This document shows positions 19,427 through 30,133 of a stretch of DNA of 64,000 bases, piece by piece. The translations under genes were made by a program, and so were the position numbers. A model generated the notes under the pieces. It was given only the letters and a program-made list of their open reading frames with translations, had not been told where the DNA came from and did not search any database. Each line of letters opens with the position of its first letter. The stretch's first letter is position 1. Source of the stretch: Cladophialophora immunda (taxonomy: Eukaryota; Ascomycota; Eurotiomycetes; Chaetothyriales; Herpotrichiellaceae). The stretch lies in assembly GCF_000835495.1 (NCBI RefSeq), contig NW_015622543.1:5320619-5384618 (forward strand), read 5' to 3'.

Positions 19427-21552
19427 ATGGGTCTCTACGAAGCTGATGGGAGGATACGCCAACTCCAACTCCGTGGAACCCCGGCTTGGACGATTGGTCT
19501 TGTTGCGCTTCTCGTTTATGGCCTCTATAGGTTGCTTCAAATTGGACGAAGAGACAAGCGCATGCCTCCTGGCCCATCTACGCTCCCTCTGCTTGGAAAT
19601 CTTCATCAAATACCACTAACTGGACTGTACAAGAAGTATGTTCCCCAATCTGTCTCGACCTGGGCCAGTTTCAGACGGATTGTTGACTGCGACGCAGGTT
19701 TCAAGATTGGGGTGAGGAGTTCGGCGGCATCTATTCGCTTAAATTGGCTTCCTCCAATGTGATTGTCCTATACGACCGTAAAGCCGTCCATGAACTCGTG
19801 GATAAAAGGGGTTTGCTTTACGCAGAGAGACCACACAGCTACGTGAATGATCTGGTCACTCACGGCGATAGCCTTGTGTTCCAGGATCACCATGAGCGGC
19901 AAAAGGCTAAACGAAAGATCACAACACATAATTTTTCAGTTTGTCCCCAGCGACCCGGCCATTGTAGAATACTGACAAGCCCCTAGCCAAAAATACTTGA
20001 CGAGAGAGTCGCTCCAGTTCAAGACGCCGAGTAAGTAAAAGTCACCCTATATCCTTTGACCTTTGCCCAAGTTGTGAGAATCCTGCATTTCTGTGTAGAA
20101 TCAGGGTCGAATAATAGCTAAATTGACCCAGAGTGACTGTTTTGATGAACGATCTCGTTCAAAATCCCGACGACTTTTACAATCACATGAAACGAGTTAC
20201 CTCTTCAATCGCCTGCATCTTGGTATTTGGCCAGCGAGCCAAAAGTTACGAGGACTTCTGGGGCCATGTAAGGCAGATTTCCAATGAGAAGAAACCCGTT
20301 TGAGTTACTGACCAGCCTCACAGTGTGTCTACGACGCGTTAGACAGAGTATACTTCACCAATCTGGTGCCTACTGCGACTATTACTGATGGCCCTTCCTA
20401 GTTCGGCGAAGCGCTGGAACCAGGGGCTAACCCCCCTGTCGATGAGTTCCCTATACTCAAGTACCTACCTGAATTTATGTCTCCCTGGAAAACTCGAGCA
20501 AAGCACGCTGGAAAAGTGATGAATAAAATATGGGGAGAAGCACGCAGAAGAGTCGACGAGAGACGACGGCGGGGCGATATTCGCACCTCACTTGGCTCTC
20601 TTGCTGACAAGCTCCTGGATGAATACACTGAAAAGGGTTCACCGTTGAGCAAGCAAGAGCTAGACCACTTCTTTGGTCTGTTGGTTGAGGGAGGAGCGGA
20701 AACGACCTCCTCCACAATGCTGACGCTCATCCTCTGCCTAGCAATGAACCCCCAAGTCCAAGCAAAAGCTCAGAAAGAGCTGGATGCTGTCTGCGGCACA
20801 GAACGGTAGGCTTCACCACCGAGCCCTGAACAATCGGACCGCTGATAACATCTCATAATAGTATGCCCGAATGGTCTGACTTCGCCCAGCTTCCATACAT
20901 CAATTGTGTCATCAAGGAAGGAATGAGATGGCGTCCGGCGTGAGTTACCCAGTCAGTTTTAGCCGTGCGCACTTGAAATGTTAATTTTATCAAAGGGCGC
21001 CGGTAGGGATCCCGCACCGAGTAGCGGAAGACGATTTCTATGAGGGAATGTTGATCCCCAAAGACTCGACCATTTTCATCCCTTCCTGGGCTCTTCATCA
21101 TGCCGAGCGCTATGGTTACGAAGATCCTTATAGCTTTAAGCCTGAGAGGTACAAAAACCACACGAAACTCGCCAATGATTACGCTGGAGGCGCAGACTAT
21201 AACAATCGAGATAAGTTGTCCCTTCCCAAGAATGCCTGAATGACGTCTGGCTAATTGTTCTTCACATCATTATGGCTACGGCAGTGGACGTCGGATGTGC
21301 CCTGGAATCCACTTAGCAGAACGAACGCAATGGAGAATCGCAGCAAAGTTGCTTTGGGCTTTCGAGATTGTTCCAGGCATCGATCCTGCGACTGGACAAC
21401 CTCTGAAATTGGACCCGGACAACTATAACGAGGGTCTTCTACATGGCCCGGCCCCCTTCAAGTGCATTTTCAAACCAAGGAGTCAAACGCACATTGACAT
21501 CATCTCGCGGGAGCTCACTAGCGCAAGAAAGTTCCTTGCCCCTTACGAATAG
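19427..21552 (+). CDS. Cytochrome P450 monooxygenase (P450-2), paralogue of P450-1
   Basis: Nine exons (19427-19635, 19698-19938, 19987-20030, 20132-20267, 20324-20347, 20402-20805, 20862-20939, 20996-21210, 21266-21552) join to 545 residues. Anchor TIGLVALLVYGLYRLL, hinge MPPGPSTLP, I-helix EGGAETT, K-helix EGMRWRP and heme motif YGYGSGRRMCPG with Cys462 are all present. Unspliced, the locus looks broken by in-frame stops; all disappear with these introns. The last intron (21211-21265) is AT..AC, at the same codon and phase as in P450-1. P450-2 also has an intron between HNFS and PKILDE and another after CGTE, both absent in P450-1, and shares its 24-nt exon. It is an ER enzyme with unknown substrate, probably oxidising a related or successive intermediate of P450-1's pathway. 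Confidence 0.88.
21211..21265 (+). other. Non-canonical AT..AC intron in P450-2
   Basis: The intron starts ATAAGTT and ends TTCTTCAC, 55 nt, phase 1, with a GCTAAT branch-like word about 15 nt before the end. The join CGA-G/AT-CAT gives Arg-Asp-His-Tyr-Gly. No AG lies in the last 25 nt, so GT..AG splicing cannot reach the heme exon here. Confidence 0.82.
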
Positions 21553-22396
21553 TGGATGAGGGAGATCGAGGCCGAGATCATTGACGAGACAGACGGCCAT
21601 TCTCATAGCACACGCAGTCACTGCGTAATTCCTGCTTGGCCAGTTAACGCACCACTCCGAAATGTATTGCGGTGGCGCGCCTAGGACAAATAGGGAGACA
21701 GATGGGAAACAGTTTTGCTCACGAAAAGGACTACCCGTTCCAACGTCCCAACATGGCCACTTCTTAGACGCGACCCCTGCGGCTGCTATGTGCACTTCCA
21801 CAGCCTTGGGCAGATAGGCGAACCTCCGTAAGTTTGGTGCCTTGTCGAGAAGTGGCTGTGGCTCACTGGAGACAGGGCCTTGGTCTGGCGAAGAGGAATC
21901 CGATAGAAGGACATGGGAGCAAGTCAATAGGAGTAGTCGAATAGACTTAGAAGAGCAGCACAGGACTTGACCAGACCAAGCAGGTCCTCATTGAATCACC
22001 GCGGAGTGCTTTAAGCCCGAAGCGTCAGAGCTACTTTCTACATACGGCTAGTAGAAGGTTTTGGAGCTGGGTCTACATGTACTACTGTAATATCTCTCGG
22101 AGATACTCCGTAAGCACAAGTTACTCCGAGGGCCACAGCGGGCCAATTTCGCCCACCCCAGTTATGCCACAGTTGGCTAGCCCATATCTCTCTGGCTGAA
22201 CCTAATGGGCAACAGCCAGCCATATCTCATCAAACGCAGGGGTCAATGTGCCTCTCGTCCGTGGTACTAAAGTTTTCCGTCTAGCGAGGAGATGACCTCG
22301 GCGCGGGGTACCCCAGGGGGCCTCCTAAACAAAAGATAAGCTCCCCGCGGGTATCTGTCGCAGCGTTCGGGTTTACTATCTCGCAACTTTCTAACA
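21553..22396. promoter_or_regulatory. Promoter region of Zn2Cys6 gene with palindrome CGGAGATACTCCG
   Basis: A perfect inverted repeat CGGAG-ATA-CTCCG lies at 22098-22110, with TTACTCCG eleven bases further at 22121. Inverted CGG/CCG triplets are the classical targets of Zn2Cys6 factors, so autoregulation by the gene at 22397 is possible. A 162-codon minus-strand ORF (21439-21927) overlapping the P450-2 end has no recognisable motif and is not called. Confidence 0.45.
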
Positions 22397-25275
22397 ATGG
22401 ACGTCAAAAGCTGGTCTGGTGTCGAGGATGATGTTGCGACAAGAACAACAGCAGCTTCCTCCGGCCCACCCGATGTATCTTGTGAAGCTTGTCGAAGGTA
22501 CGACAATCAGGCACTCTGAAAAAAATGTGATCCTGCTGACTATGGACCGACAGACGAAAGGCGAGATGGTGAGTGTCTTCGCAGTCGTGCTGACAAGGGG
22601 GAGCCCCTACCGTGGCATGGGGTCGAAACTGACTGTCGTAGTGATCGTAGAGTGCCCTCGTGTAGCCTCTGTCTCAAAAGTCTCCAAGAGTGTACTTATC
22701 CATCCAAACGGCTTCGGCCTGGGCCAAAGACGGGTAATGCGCTCCTCCAGTGTCAGCTACTTGCTCAATTTCACTGACTCAAACAAACTGTACCAGGATC
22801 GACCCAGAAGAAGCCGCGACGGTCGAAGAAGAGAAAGTCTCACGACGAAAAAACCGCGGGCGCACCGTGCGATGATAATGCAACGACAGCACGCCGCGGT
22901 CATCCGGACTCAAATGGGGACGAATTCTCAATGGCTTCAGACAGTCAACCCACGGAAGGCTTTGCATACCTGCAACCACTTGTCACCCCTGAGATGCCAC
23001 TGTCTCCAGACACTACTGCAGCAACAACGGTCAGCAATCGACCAGATATCGCCACAAAGTCTTCATTGTTCGGCATGGATCTTCAACCTGGGTCGGATAA
23101 CTCCTTGATCAAATCAAGACTTTGGTCGCAGCCTGTCCACGAGACAGTATCCCAGGATGCCATTATCAGCGTGTCCATGCGTGATTCAGACGCGATGCTG
23201 CACGCCTCCCACGCTTTGAACATCTCCCCTGCCGTGCTGGAGAGATTGTAAGTGAACCTTCCGCAGTCTCCTGACACAGGGGGTTTCTTCGTCAAACTAA
23301 CACTCAATCCCACAGGATCGATGCGTATTTTGCCAACATGACCGCATTCTCCTTGTTCCATCGGACAACATTCCCAGAGAAGCTCAAGCAGATGGGGCCG
23401 TCCCTCTATTTATACGCTCTCCTAGCGTCGATGTGCTCTTTTTCTGCCCGCTTTGTCACTGATGCCGAAGACCAGGTCGGAATGAACCACTTCAACCAAG
23501 AACCGAGCAAAATCCCCTGCGCGGAACATTTCCACCAGGTAGCCTTGCGTTTCGAAGAAGAATCATTGACTCAGTGTTCGGACGGCACTCCGCCTCTGGA
23601 GTTCCTGCAAGCAATTATCTTGACCACTTGGTTCCAATTGACCAAAGGGGTCCATGGTCGCGCCTGGAGGTGGCTGGGAACTTGCATTCGTGTGGCATAT
23701 GAGTTGAACCTGCACTGTATTGACGCACACAAGCCCGAAGGCTATGTCCCTCGCACTGAGGCCGAGATCTTGGCCTGGAGCCAGGAGGAAGAACGTAGAC
23801 GCTGCTGGTGGGCGGTCTGGGAGATGGATTGCTTTGCAAGCACGATCCGACGAGTCCCCACTGGACTCAGCTGGACACAAAGCTCGACTTTGTTGCCAGT
23901 GGAAGATCAATTTTGGTTCCGGCAGAATTTCCATCCCAGCTGTTTTTTGCCGGCAAAGCCTGGGGACCGGTGGCAAGCTCTTCAACGAAGTGGGAATGAA
24001 AGCCCCGTGGCTTGGATCATCGTCATGATCTCACTGTCCCGGAATGCCCAGACACTTTCACTATCAGAGAAAACGCTTAGCGAAACACTAGACAAAGACG
24101 ACTCTACCATCAACCACGCATCCGAAGCCTGGAAGACGGCAAGCAACACCGAGGAAGAGCTGGAACTGCTCTCGCACACTCTACAGTGCACGCTTCTTGC
24201 ACTTCCAGACTCCTTGCAATATCACAACGAGGCTCTCAGGTTTACCTCTGTGGATTGCGATCAAAGCCCCGTCAGCAGCGTGTTAGATCACGCCAGATAT
24301 AGCATTTATGTCCTGACAGAACTCACAAAGTTCATGATTGCCCACCACTACACGTTCCACAAGGGCGCGAAGCCTGCTAGACCGCCACACGGCAACGCAG
24401 ATATGGATATACACGAGGCAAACAGCCAACCCGGAATTCTCCTCATGTGCACCACGCGCAAGCCCAACGTGCAAGGCTTGAAGCAGTATGTCGAAGCTTC
24501 AAACAACATTGTTTTCCTTTTGAACCGTTGCAGCAGCACGCACGTTCGTTACGTCAACCCATTCCTAGCCACGACCATCTGGCTGGCGGCGACTGTGCAG
24601 CTTCTCAATAAAAAGTTCGGGCCTCCCCCCAGCGGCAGCCGAGACCTTGCCGACGCCAAATTTAACGCCTTGAGACTCACATACAAGCAGTTTGTCAGGT
24701 TCTGGAACACCCCCGTGGGCCTTCTACAGATTCTAGACTCTCTAGAAGAGCGATTTGACCGTCTGCTTGGGTCGGGGTCGAGGTCTCCCGTTGACGCTGT
24801 CAACAAGAGCTCCAACCACGGCGGGGTTCGCGACGAACGGCGGGTTTTCGGATTTCCAGAGACATCCATCCGCTTTGGTGATTCGTCCTCAACTGCCCAA
24901 AAGCGCCCTTCTCCTCCGTATACGGGCGGTTTGACCGAGCCCAACCTGACCGGATCTGGAGTGAACGCGATGATCGCTTCTTCTGTACACTCATCTCAAG
25001 CAGCAGTCGACGAACAGCATAAACACATCTTACCGAGCTTCGGCCCGTCAGTTATGCAGTTCCCACAGCCTGGCCTATCTAGCGAAAACAAAACAGCTTG
25101 CCAGACGGGACCAGTGGACACAAATGTCCAATTCGACCACAGGACCGCAACTGATCCAATGTTGGATCCCATGGATTTTCCTCTAAATTTTGACTGCAAC
25201 AACGATGATGATCTAAATCTCTATCTCAATAACCTTCTGTCAGGGTCATATTGTGGCAGCTTGGGCCCCTTGTAA
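22397..25275 (+). CDS. Zn2Cys6 transcription factor (cluster regulator candidate)
   Basis: Five exons (22397-22497, 22554-22568, 22642-22733, 22797-23247, 23316-25275) join to 872 residues. The binuclear zinc cluster is Cys29-x2-Cys32-x6-Cys39-x6-Cys46-x2-Cys49-x6-Cys56, a perfect pattern that is spread over three exons including a 15-nt microexon. A basic segment (KKPRRSKKRK) follows. From about residue 300 the fungal_trans domain appears (LEFLQAIILTTWFQLTKG, GRAWRWLGTCIRVAYELNLH, RRRCWWAVWEMD). The acidic, Asn-rich C-terminus may activate transcription. It is a nuclear DNA-binding activator by family. Its position beside P450-2 and the CGG/CCG palindrome upstream point to pathway-specific control. 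Confidence 0.93.
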
Positions 25276-25846
25276 ATTTAGCGAGAATGAGTTGGGGGAA
25301 GATCTGGAGCGATCTGTGTTTGTTCTCACCCTTGATTGGGTTGCTAGATATCGCAGACAGCTTGAAGGGTCATAGTCTTTTCGAGACAGTATATCGAATT
25401 CAAAGCCGTCAGAGGCGTCTGTTTAAACTGATGATTGACTATTCTTTGTGTTTGCACCGAATGCAATTGCGCACAGGAAAGCTTACGTTGCGTCCAGCAT
25501 CGCTAAATTTCTCATGATTCTTGCAATTACAAAAGAGATGTTGGGGGGTTTTTCCATCATGTGAATGAGAATTCAGCGACGACGACGGAGACCTGCAGAG
25601 GTTTAGCTCATGGTTTTCCAATCCGCTCTCACCCTGGGACATAGCTGCTCAGTCTATAGCCATCGTCAGACCGTTCAGGGCTCGCCCTCTCGGTTCTAGT
25701 CGTTTGCAGTGACCAGAGTGTATTACGGGGACTTTGATGGAATTGAAGATAGTTCACTGTCTTGTCCCAGTGACTTGAGCATTCAATGCTCTGCCCACGA
25801 GGGTATTTGGCGAGAACACCTCGAACCATGGGACCCGTTTCTCAAG
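25276..25846. other. Convergent intergenic region
   Basis: Between the 3' ends of the Zn2Cys6 gene and SDR-1; no gene recognised. Confidence 0.5.
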
Positions 25847-26736
25847 CTAAGGCGGCACACCGAGGGTCATGCCACCGTCCACCGCATAAATCTGTCCAGT
25901 AATCCATGAGGAGTGCTTACTGCACAGGAATAAAGCTGTACCTGTGATATCCTCGACGGTCCCAAGCCGAGGCCAGGGAGTGGCCTTCTTCATGTGTTTG
26001 ATAATCTCCTTGTCCTCGAAGTTTTTGCGAGCCATGCCGGTCGCTACGGTGCCGGGGGCTATACAGTTGATGTTGATCCAGTCCTGCGCATGGTCTAGGG
26101 CTCCGGCCCGGGTCATGTGGTTGATGGCCGCCTTTGTCGCGGAATATGCCACTTCATATGGGAAAGCAATGCTCGCCGCGCAAGACGAGACATTCACGAT
26201 CTTGCCTCGGCTGCCCCAGGCCTCGTCAACCTCTTGCTTGAGGAATTGCCGGATCGCCAATCGGTTACACGTGGAAGTACCGAGTAAGTTGATATTGACC
26301 ATCTTCTGCCATAGGTCATTATCCTCGAGGGCGAACTTGCGAAAAGGTGCCCAGTAACCTGCACAGTTGACGGCGATGTCCAAACGTCCAAACTCCTAAA
26401 TATTTGGGTCTGGGTTAGCCCCTTTTGACCTATTTGCCAGTCCATCTGGCCGACAAAGTGACATACCGCAATACCTTCCTTGAAGGCATGTTCAATTTCC
26501 GACATTAGGGAAATGTCAACTTTGAAAAATATAGCTTGGCCTCCTTGCTCGCGGATCAGCTCAACCGTGGTGACTTGCAAGTCCTTCTCGAACCCTTCTG
26601 GGTTGGCCTCAGGTTTGAGATCACAGCAGATGACACTGACGCCCTGCTCCGCAAGGCCAAGAGAGATCCCACGGCCCATGCCACTGCTCGAACCCGTGAC
26701 AAGGGCCACTTTACCATTCAATGACTTCTGCGCCAT
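25847..26736 (-). CDS. Short-chain dehydrogenase/reductase (SDR-1)
   Basis: Two exons (26736-26467, 26395-25847) with a 71-nt GT..AG intron give 272 residues, a classical SDR. Cofactor motif TGSSSGMG (residues 15-22), Asp/Lys after strand 2 (CCDLKPE), VNCAG in place of NNAG, catalytic Ser in NVSSCAAS and YSATK, then PGTVATGM and the C-terminal VDGGMTLG. The aspartate after strand 2 favours NAD(H). It would oxidise or reduce a hydroxyl/keto group in the cytosol, plausibly after P450 hydroxylation. It is divergent from SDR-2 across 674 bp; the minus-strand promoter contains GCGGAGTGAC (reverse ACTCCG) about 200 bp upstream. Confidence 0.94.
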
Positions 26737-27410
26737 GATGAAAGGGGATTTTTTTTTTAGTATTGGCCGATTTGATGGCTTGCAGTGAGTTGTTGCAAGT
26801 TTCTTGGATCTGTCAAAGGGCAGTCAGTGTCTCTACGGTCGACAGATCTCTGTCCGATGTTGGTAAAATGCTGAACTCGACCAATGCTGTAACTAGGAAA
26901 ACGGACGAGACTTGATTTAATAAAAAGAATGTCGCGGAGTGACAATGCGCCAAGCCTGTATAGTCTGGCCAAGGGTCAATTGTGCGGGCGCCACCCGGGT
27001 GACAATTCATTCCTGAAGTTAGGCCGATGGAAAAAGAGGCGACGACCTTGTTGCTCCTAGCAGGCCGCACTCTTTTGGTCGACACCTTTCCGTCTCTGTA
27101 ACTTCGGACGTGGGCCCCTGTAGTTGAATCAGACCGAGCCATTACCCGCTCCAAGCTCCTTGTGTCATGTTGAGTCTTCGTGATTTAGCCCGATCGCTTC
27201 CGCCGAAGACCCTGGTGGCATTTAAAGTATAGAATAGAACCATTCACTGGGATCAAGCCACGTATTCCTGTGTTCTCTTGATTTTTACGATTACCATTGA
27301 ACGGCACAAGGAGGAGATTTGCAGCTAAAGCAAGCCTACCGATAGGGACGTTAGCTCTGGGGCCTCCTCTCCCATCCTTGTGTCGAGACTCGAGACGACA
27401 ACTTCCCACC
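26737..27410. promoter_or_regulatory. Divergent promoter SDR-1 / SDR-2
   Basis: Contains an ACTCCG core on the minus strand at 26935-26940 and a poly-T run directly upstream of SDR-1. The shared promoter suggests coordinated expression of the two dehydrogenases. Confidence 0.35.
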
Positions 27411-28423
27411 ATGCAGGGCAAAGTATTTGCTGTGACCGGTGCTGGATCAGGCATTGGAAGGGCCACGGCTGTGAGGTTAGCAGAACTTGGCGCTCGAGGT
27501 ATTGCGATAAGCGACGTGAATGAGACCATGCTGGAAGAAACAAAGAAGCAATGTACGCACGAAACTCGAGGTGAGCCGTTTGGCAGACATGTTCTAGGCT
27601 TATTGTTCGTAAGGCAGCCGATATCCCGCAAAGGTCACGGTGAAAAAGGTCGATGTGGCCAGTATCGAGGAGGTTAATGCATGGGTTGATGAGGTTCTTC
27701 GGGACCATGGCAAGCTAGACGGTGCTGCAAACATTGCTGGGGTCGCCGGCGGTGAGGGCCAAATAACCGAAGATATAGTAAGACTCGAGCTCCGATTCAT
27801 TCATTCGACGGTCCGGTCAGCCATATACTAACGGAATAGTCTAGGTCCAGAAAGACTGGGAGAGAATGATCTCGGTTAATTTAACTGGGGTGATGAATTG
27901 TATGAGGGCTCAACTACAGAAGATCTCGAGGCCTGGAGGTTCGATCGTGAACGTATCTAGTACCTCCGGCCTCAGAGGTCTACCGAAGAATGCCGCCTAC
28001 GCCTCTAGCAAGTTCGGTGTCATCGGCCTAACAGAATCAACTGCCGCAGAATATGGTAAACTTGGAGTTCGAGTTAACGCCATCCTACCGTAAGTCAACC
28101 AATTTCATACACTGCTTGCGGGATATTGTGCTAAATATCTGTCCTAGAGGCCCGGTCGATACTAAGATCTTCCGTGATGGAGAAAAGAAAGGGCTGTTTG
28201 ACTCTGAGCTACTAAGCGCTGGAACCCTACTGGGTCGCATGGGCAAAGCGGAAGAAGTAGCGAAGGTGTTGGTTTTCCTGCTGAGTGATGATGCGTCGTT
28301 TGTGACAGGAGGTGAGCTACGCTTTCACACCTACTCCAGCTTGCCAATACTAAGAACGGAATTCTAGCACGTTGGACGGTGGATGGAGGTTATTCTGCGT
28401 GCGGTTTCTACAGGTCTGGATGA
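27411..28423 (+). CDS. Short-chain dehydrogenase/reductase (SDR-2)
   Basis: Five exons (27411-27570, 27614-27777, 27845-28089, 28148-28311, 28368-28423) join to 262 residues. Motifs: TGAGSGIG (9-16), ISDVNE after strand 2 (Asp favours NAD), NIAGV in place of NNAG, NVSSTSG with the catalytic Ser, YASSK, PGPVDTKIF and the C-terminal WTVDGGYSA. All introns are GT..AG with matching phases. It is a cytosolic oxidoreductase of the classical type; the exact substrate is not visible. It is the last intact gene before repeat copy 2, so it marks the probable right end of the P450-reductase cluster. Confidence 0.92.
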
Positions 28424-28889
28424 ATGGACCGTTATGTGGGCATCGCATGTCGCCATATGCTTAACGGTAATGGTCCCCTCGTATGGTTTTGTTTCCAAAG
28501 CCTTCGATGGAGGCTTGAAGGCTTTCAGGATCAGGAATACCACTGTTATAGCAGAAGTCCATGGCGATTAAACGCCTGAGGCTGTTCAGACCTTGAGCGA
28601 GTGGTCTTGATCCAATTCCGACGTCCAACGATATACGATATTGAAAAGCAGCTGATTCCGAAGATTCTCTTCAAGGAATGCCAAATTTGTTTGTATCTTT
28701 CGTGCGTAATACTTTTAACTACCTCCCTTTGTCCACATTCATTGTGGGACCTGGGAAGCATGCGCTCTGAGCATAGAGCTTTATATGTCATGCAATTGGA
28801 AAGTTTGTATAGCAGTATAAAATCAGCTCGCTGCTGATTCGTTGTTAGAAAAATGGGCTATTACAGATGCAGTTGTAATATGTCTGCAA
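28424..28889. other. Intergenic, SDR-2 3' side
   Basis: No gene recognised; short ORFs only. Confidence 0.45.
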
Positions 28890-29230
28890 AGGGGAGGCGA
28901 TTCCGGGAACCACTTTGCCTTCCTCCAGGCAGTAACATGGCAGCAATAACCGAGAGTGAGCTCGGAACTTGGGCCTTCCAAATATGTGAAACACCCAAGA
29001 CTGGGAACCCAGGGGCCAAGTTATGGGGACCTTCACAGACTCAGGACTCTGCTTACGCTACTCAGTACGCGCCTCAGGGCTCGCTAGGCCGAGCTCCAAG
29101 TTGCACAACCACAGCTCAGAATAGCCTAGTCATCACTCAGGCCAAATGGCGGAACGCTCAGGTCCGAAAACGGAAATGGACTTTGGAGAGGTCAAGACTC
29201 GCGGCTGAGTATGGTGATATGCAGAAGCCT
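28890..29230 (+). repeat. Dispersed repeat, copy 2
   Basis: Direct-orientation relative of 6260-6560, roughly three quarters identical by eye over the shared blocks, with a longer segment (about 15 extra bases) before GAGGTCAAGA. Exact limits, terminal repeats or target-site duplications were not identified. Together the two copies flank the 7.0-28.4 kb cluster. Confidence 0.8.
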
Positions 29231-29305
29231 CAGAGAACCTTTCCCTCACGAAGCTTGTAAGACGCCATAGGGCCCTTCGTTGAACGTCTGGCAGGTCAGC
29301 AATGG

Positions 29306-29560
29306 TCAATGGTCCAGCAGCTCGAGGTTTTGCTTGAGCTCTTGAGGGTCCCCCGTTTGAATGTCAAAAAGGTAGCAAAGCCTCGCAATCGTGATATACA
29401 GCTCTGGGTAGGCCATATTCATGCTTGGACGGTTTCGAAGTCCGAGGGAGCACGGCCAGTACTTTTCTAATTCAGCGGCGCCGTGCGAACCAGACTCGGT
29501 AGATAGATGTCGTCAGGCCGGAATTGCCACAAGACGCTGCACACTGTTATCATGATTGCG
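29306..29560 (-). pseudogene. Cytochrome P450 C-terminal remnant lacking the heme cysteine
   Basis: On the minus strand, translation from about 29520 to 29306 reads ELEKYWPCSLG, then LRNRPSMNMAYPELYITIAR and LCYLFDIQTGDPQ before a stop. This matches the C-terminal heme region of ascomycete P450s, where SLGPRNC-x-G is expected; here the cysteine is Arg and the following Gly is Ser. Just upstream QFRPDDIYLP resembles the conserved PERF segment but lies in another frame, so at least one frameshift is present. No I-helix or N-terminus was found. It is a dead fragment located just beyond repeat copy 2. Confidence 0.65.
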
Positions 29561-30133
29561 CCACCAGAGGCTCATGCAAGAGCCAAAAGCTCCCAGTGAT
29601 GTCATCTACCTGTGGGGGGAAGAAACACAAGGACCGCAATACCAAAGGTCTCGAGAAATAGAATACTTTGCGGTGAAATAGCAGCACAGCAGCAAAAGAG
29701 CGGGCTACCGCCATCCGCTTTTAGCAAGCTATCATGCCTGCTGTTGACGTACTCAGTTGTTGGCTAACATTAACTCTGACTGGTTTATTTTGACTAAACG
29801 CGCCGCACGTCATCTGTGCTGACCAATAGAAAAGGCCTGGTTGTGAAGAGGTTGTCGTCGAAGGAGGCAGCTCCTCCCAAACCGAACCGGCTTGCTACCC
29901 GAGGCAATAATGGCTGCGACGATTGGCCATGGTAATTTGGGCAAACACCAGCGCCATGCTCATTTGGACATTACTAAGTATCTCTCACTAATTAAACGAC
30001 ATGGTTCGACTCTAGCTGCTACGTGACTGCGCTCGAGAGGCACCGAATGGTTCCAATATAGAGCCCGCAAGGGAACAGCAGACTGTGCGACAAGTATAGT
30101 CAATGTTAGCACTGCTATACGTCTCAAGATACC
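29561..30133. other. Intergenic, P450-3 promoter
   Basis: Upstream of P450-3; no gene recognised. The P450 remnant may extend slightly into it. Confidence 0.4.

Noticed and set aside
19427..21552. P450-2 as a pseudogene because of in-frame stops at 19.98 and 21.24 kb
   Set aside because: All stops fall in introns with good splice signals once the AT..AC intron is allowed; the joined 545-residue frame has every P450 motif.
21439..21927. 162-codon minus-strand ORF after P450-2
   Set aside because: No motif, overlaps the P450-2 3' end, and composition is not convincing.
22419..23108. 229-codon ORF overlapping the start of the Zn2Cys6 gene
   Set aside because: It runs through introns and the wrong frame of the zinc-cluster exons.
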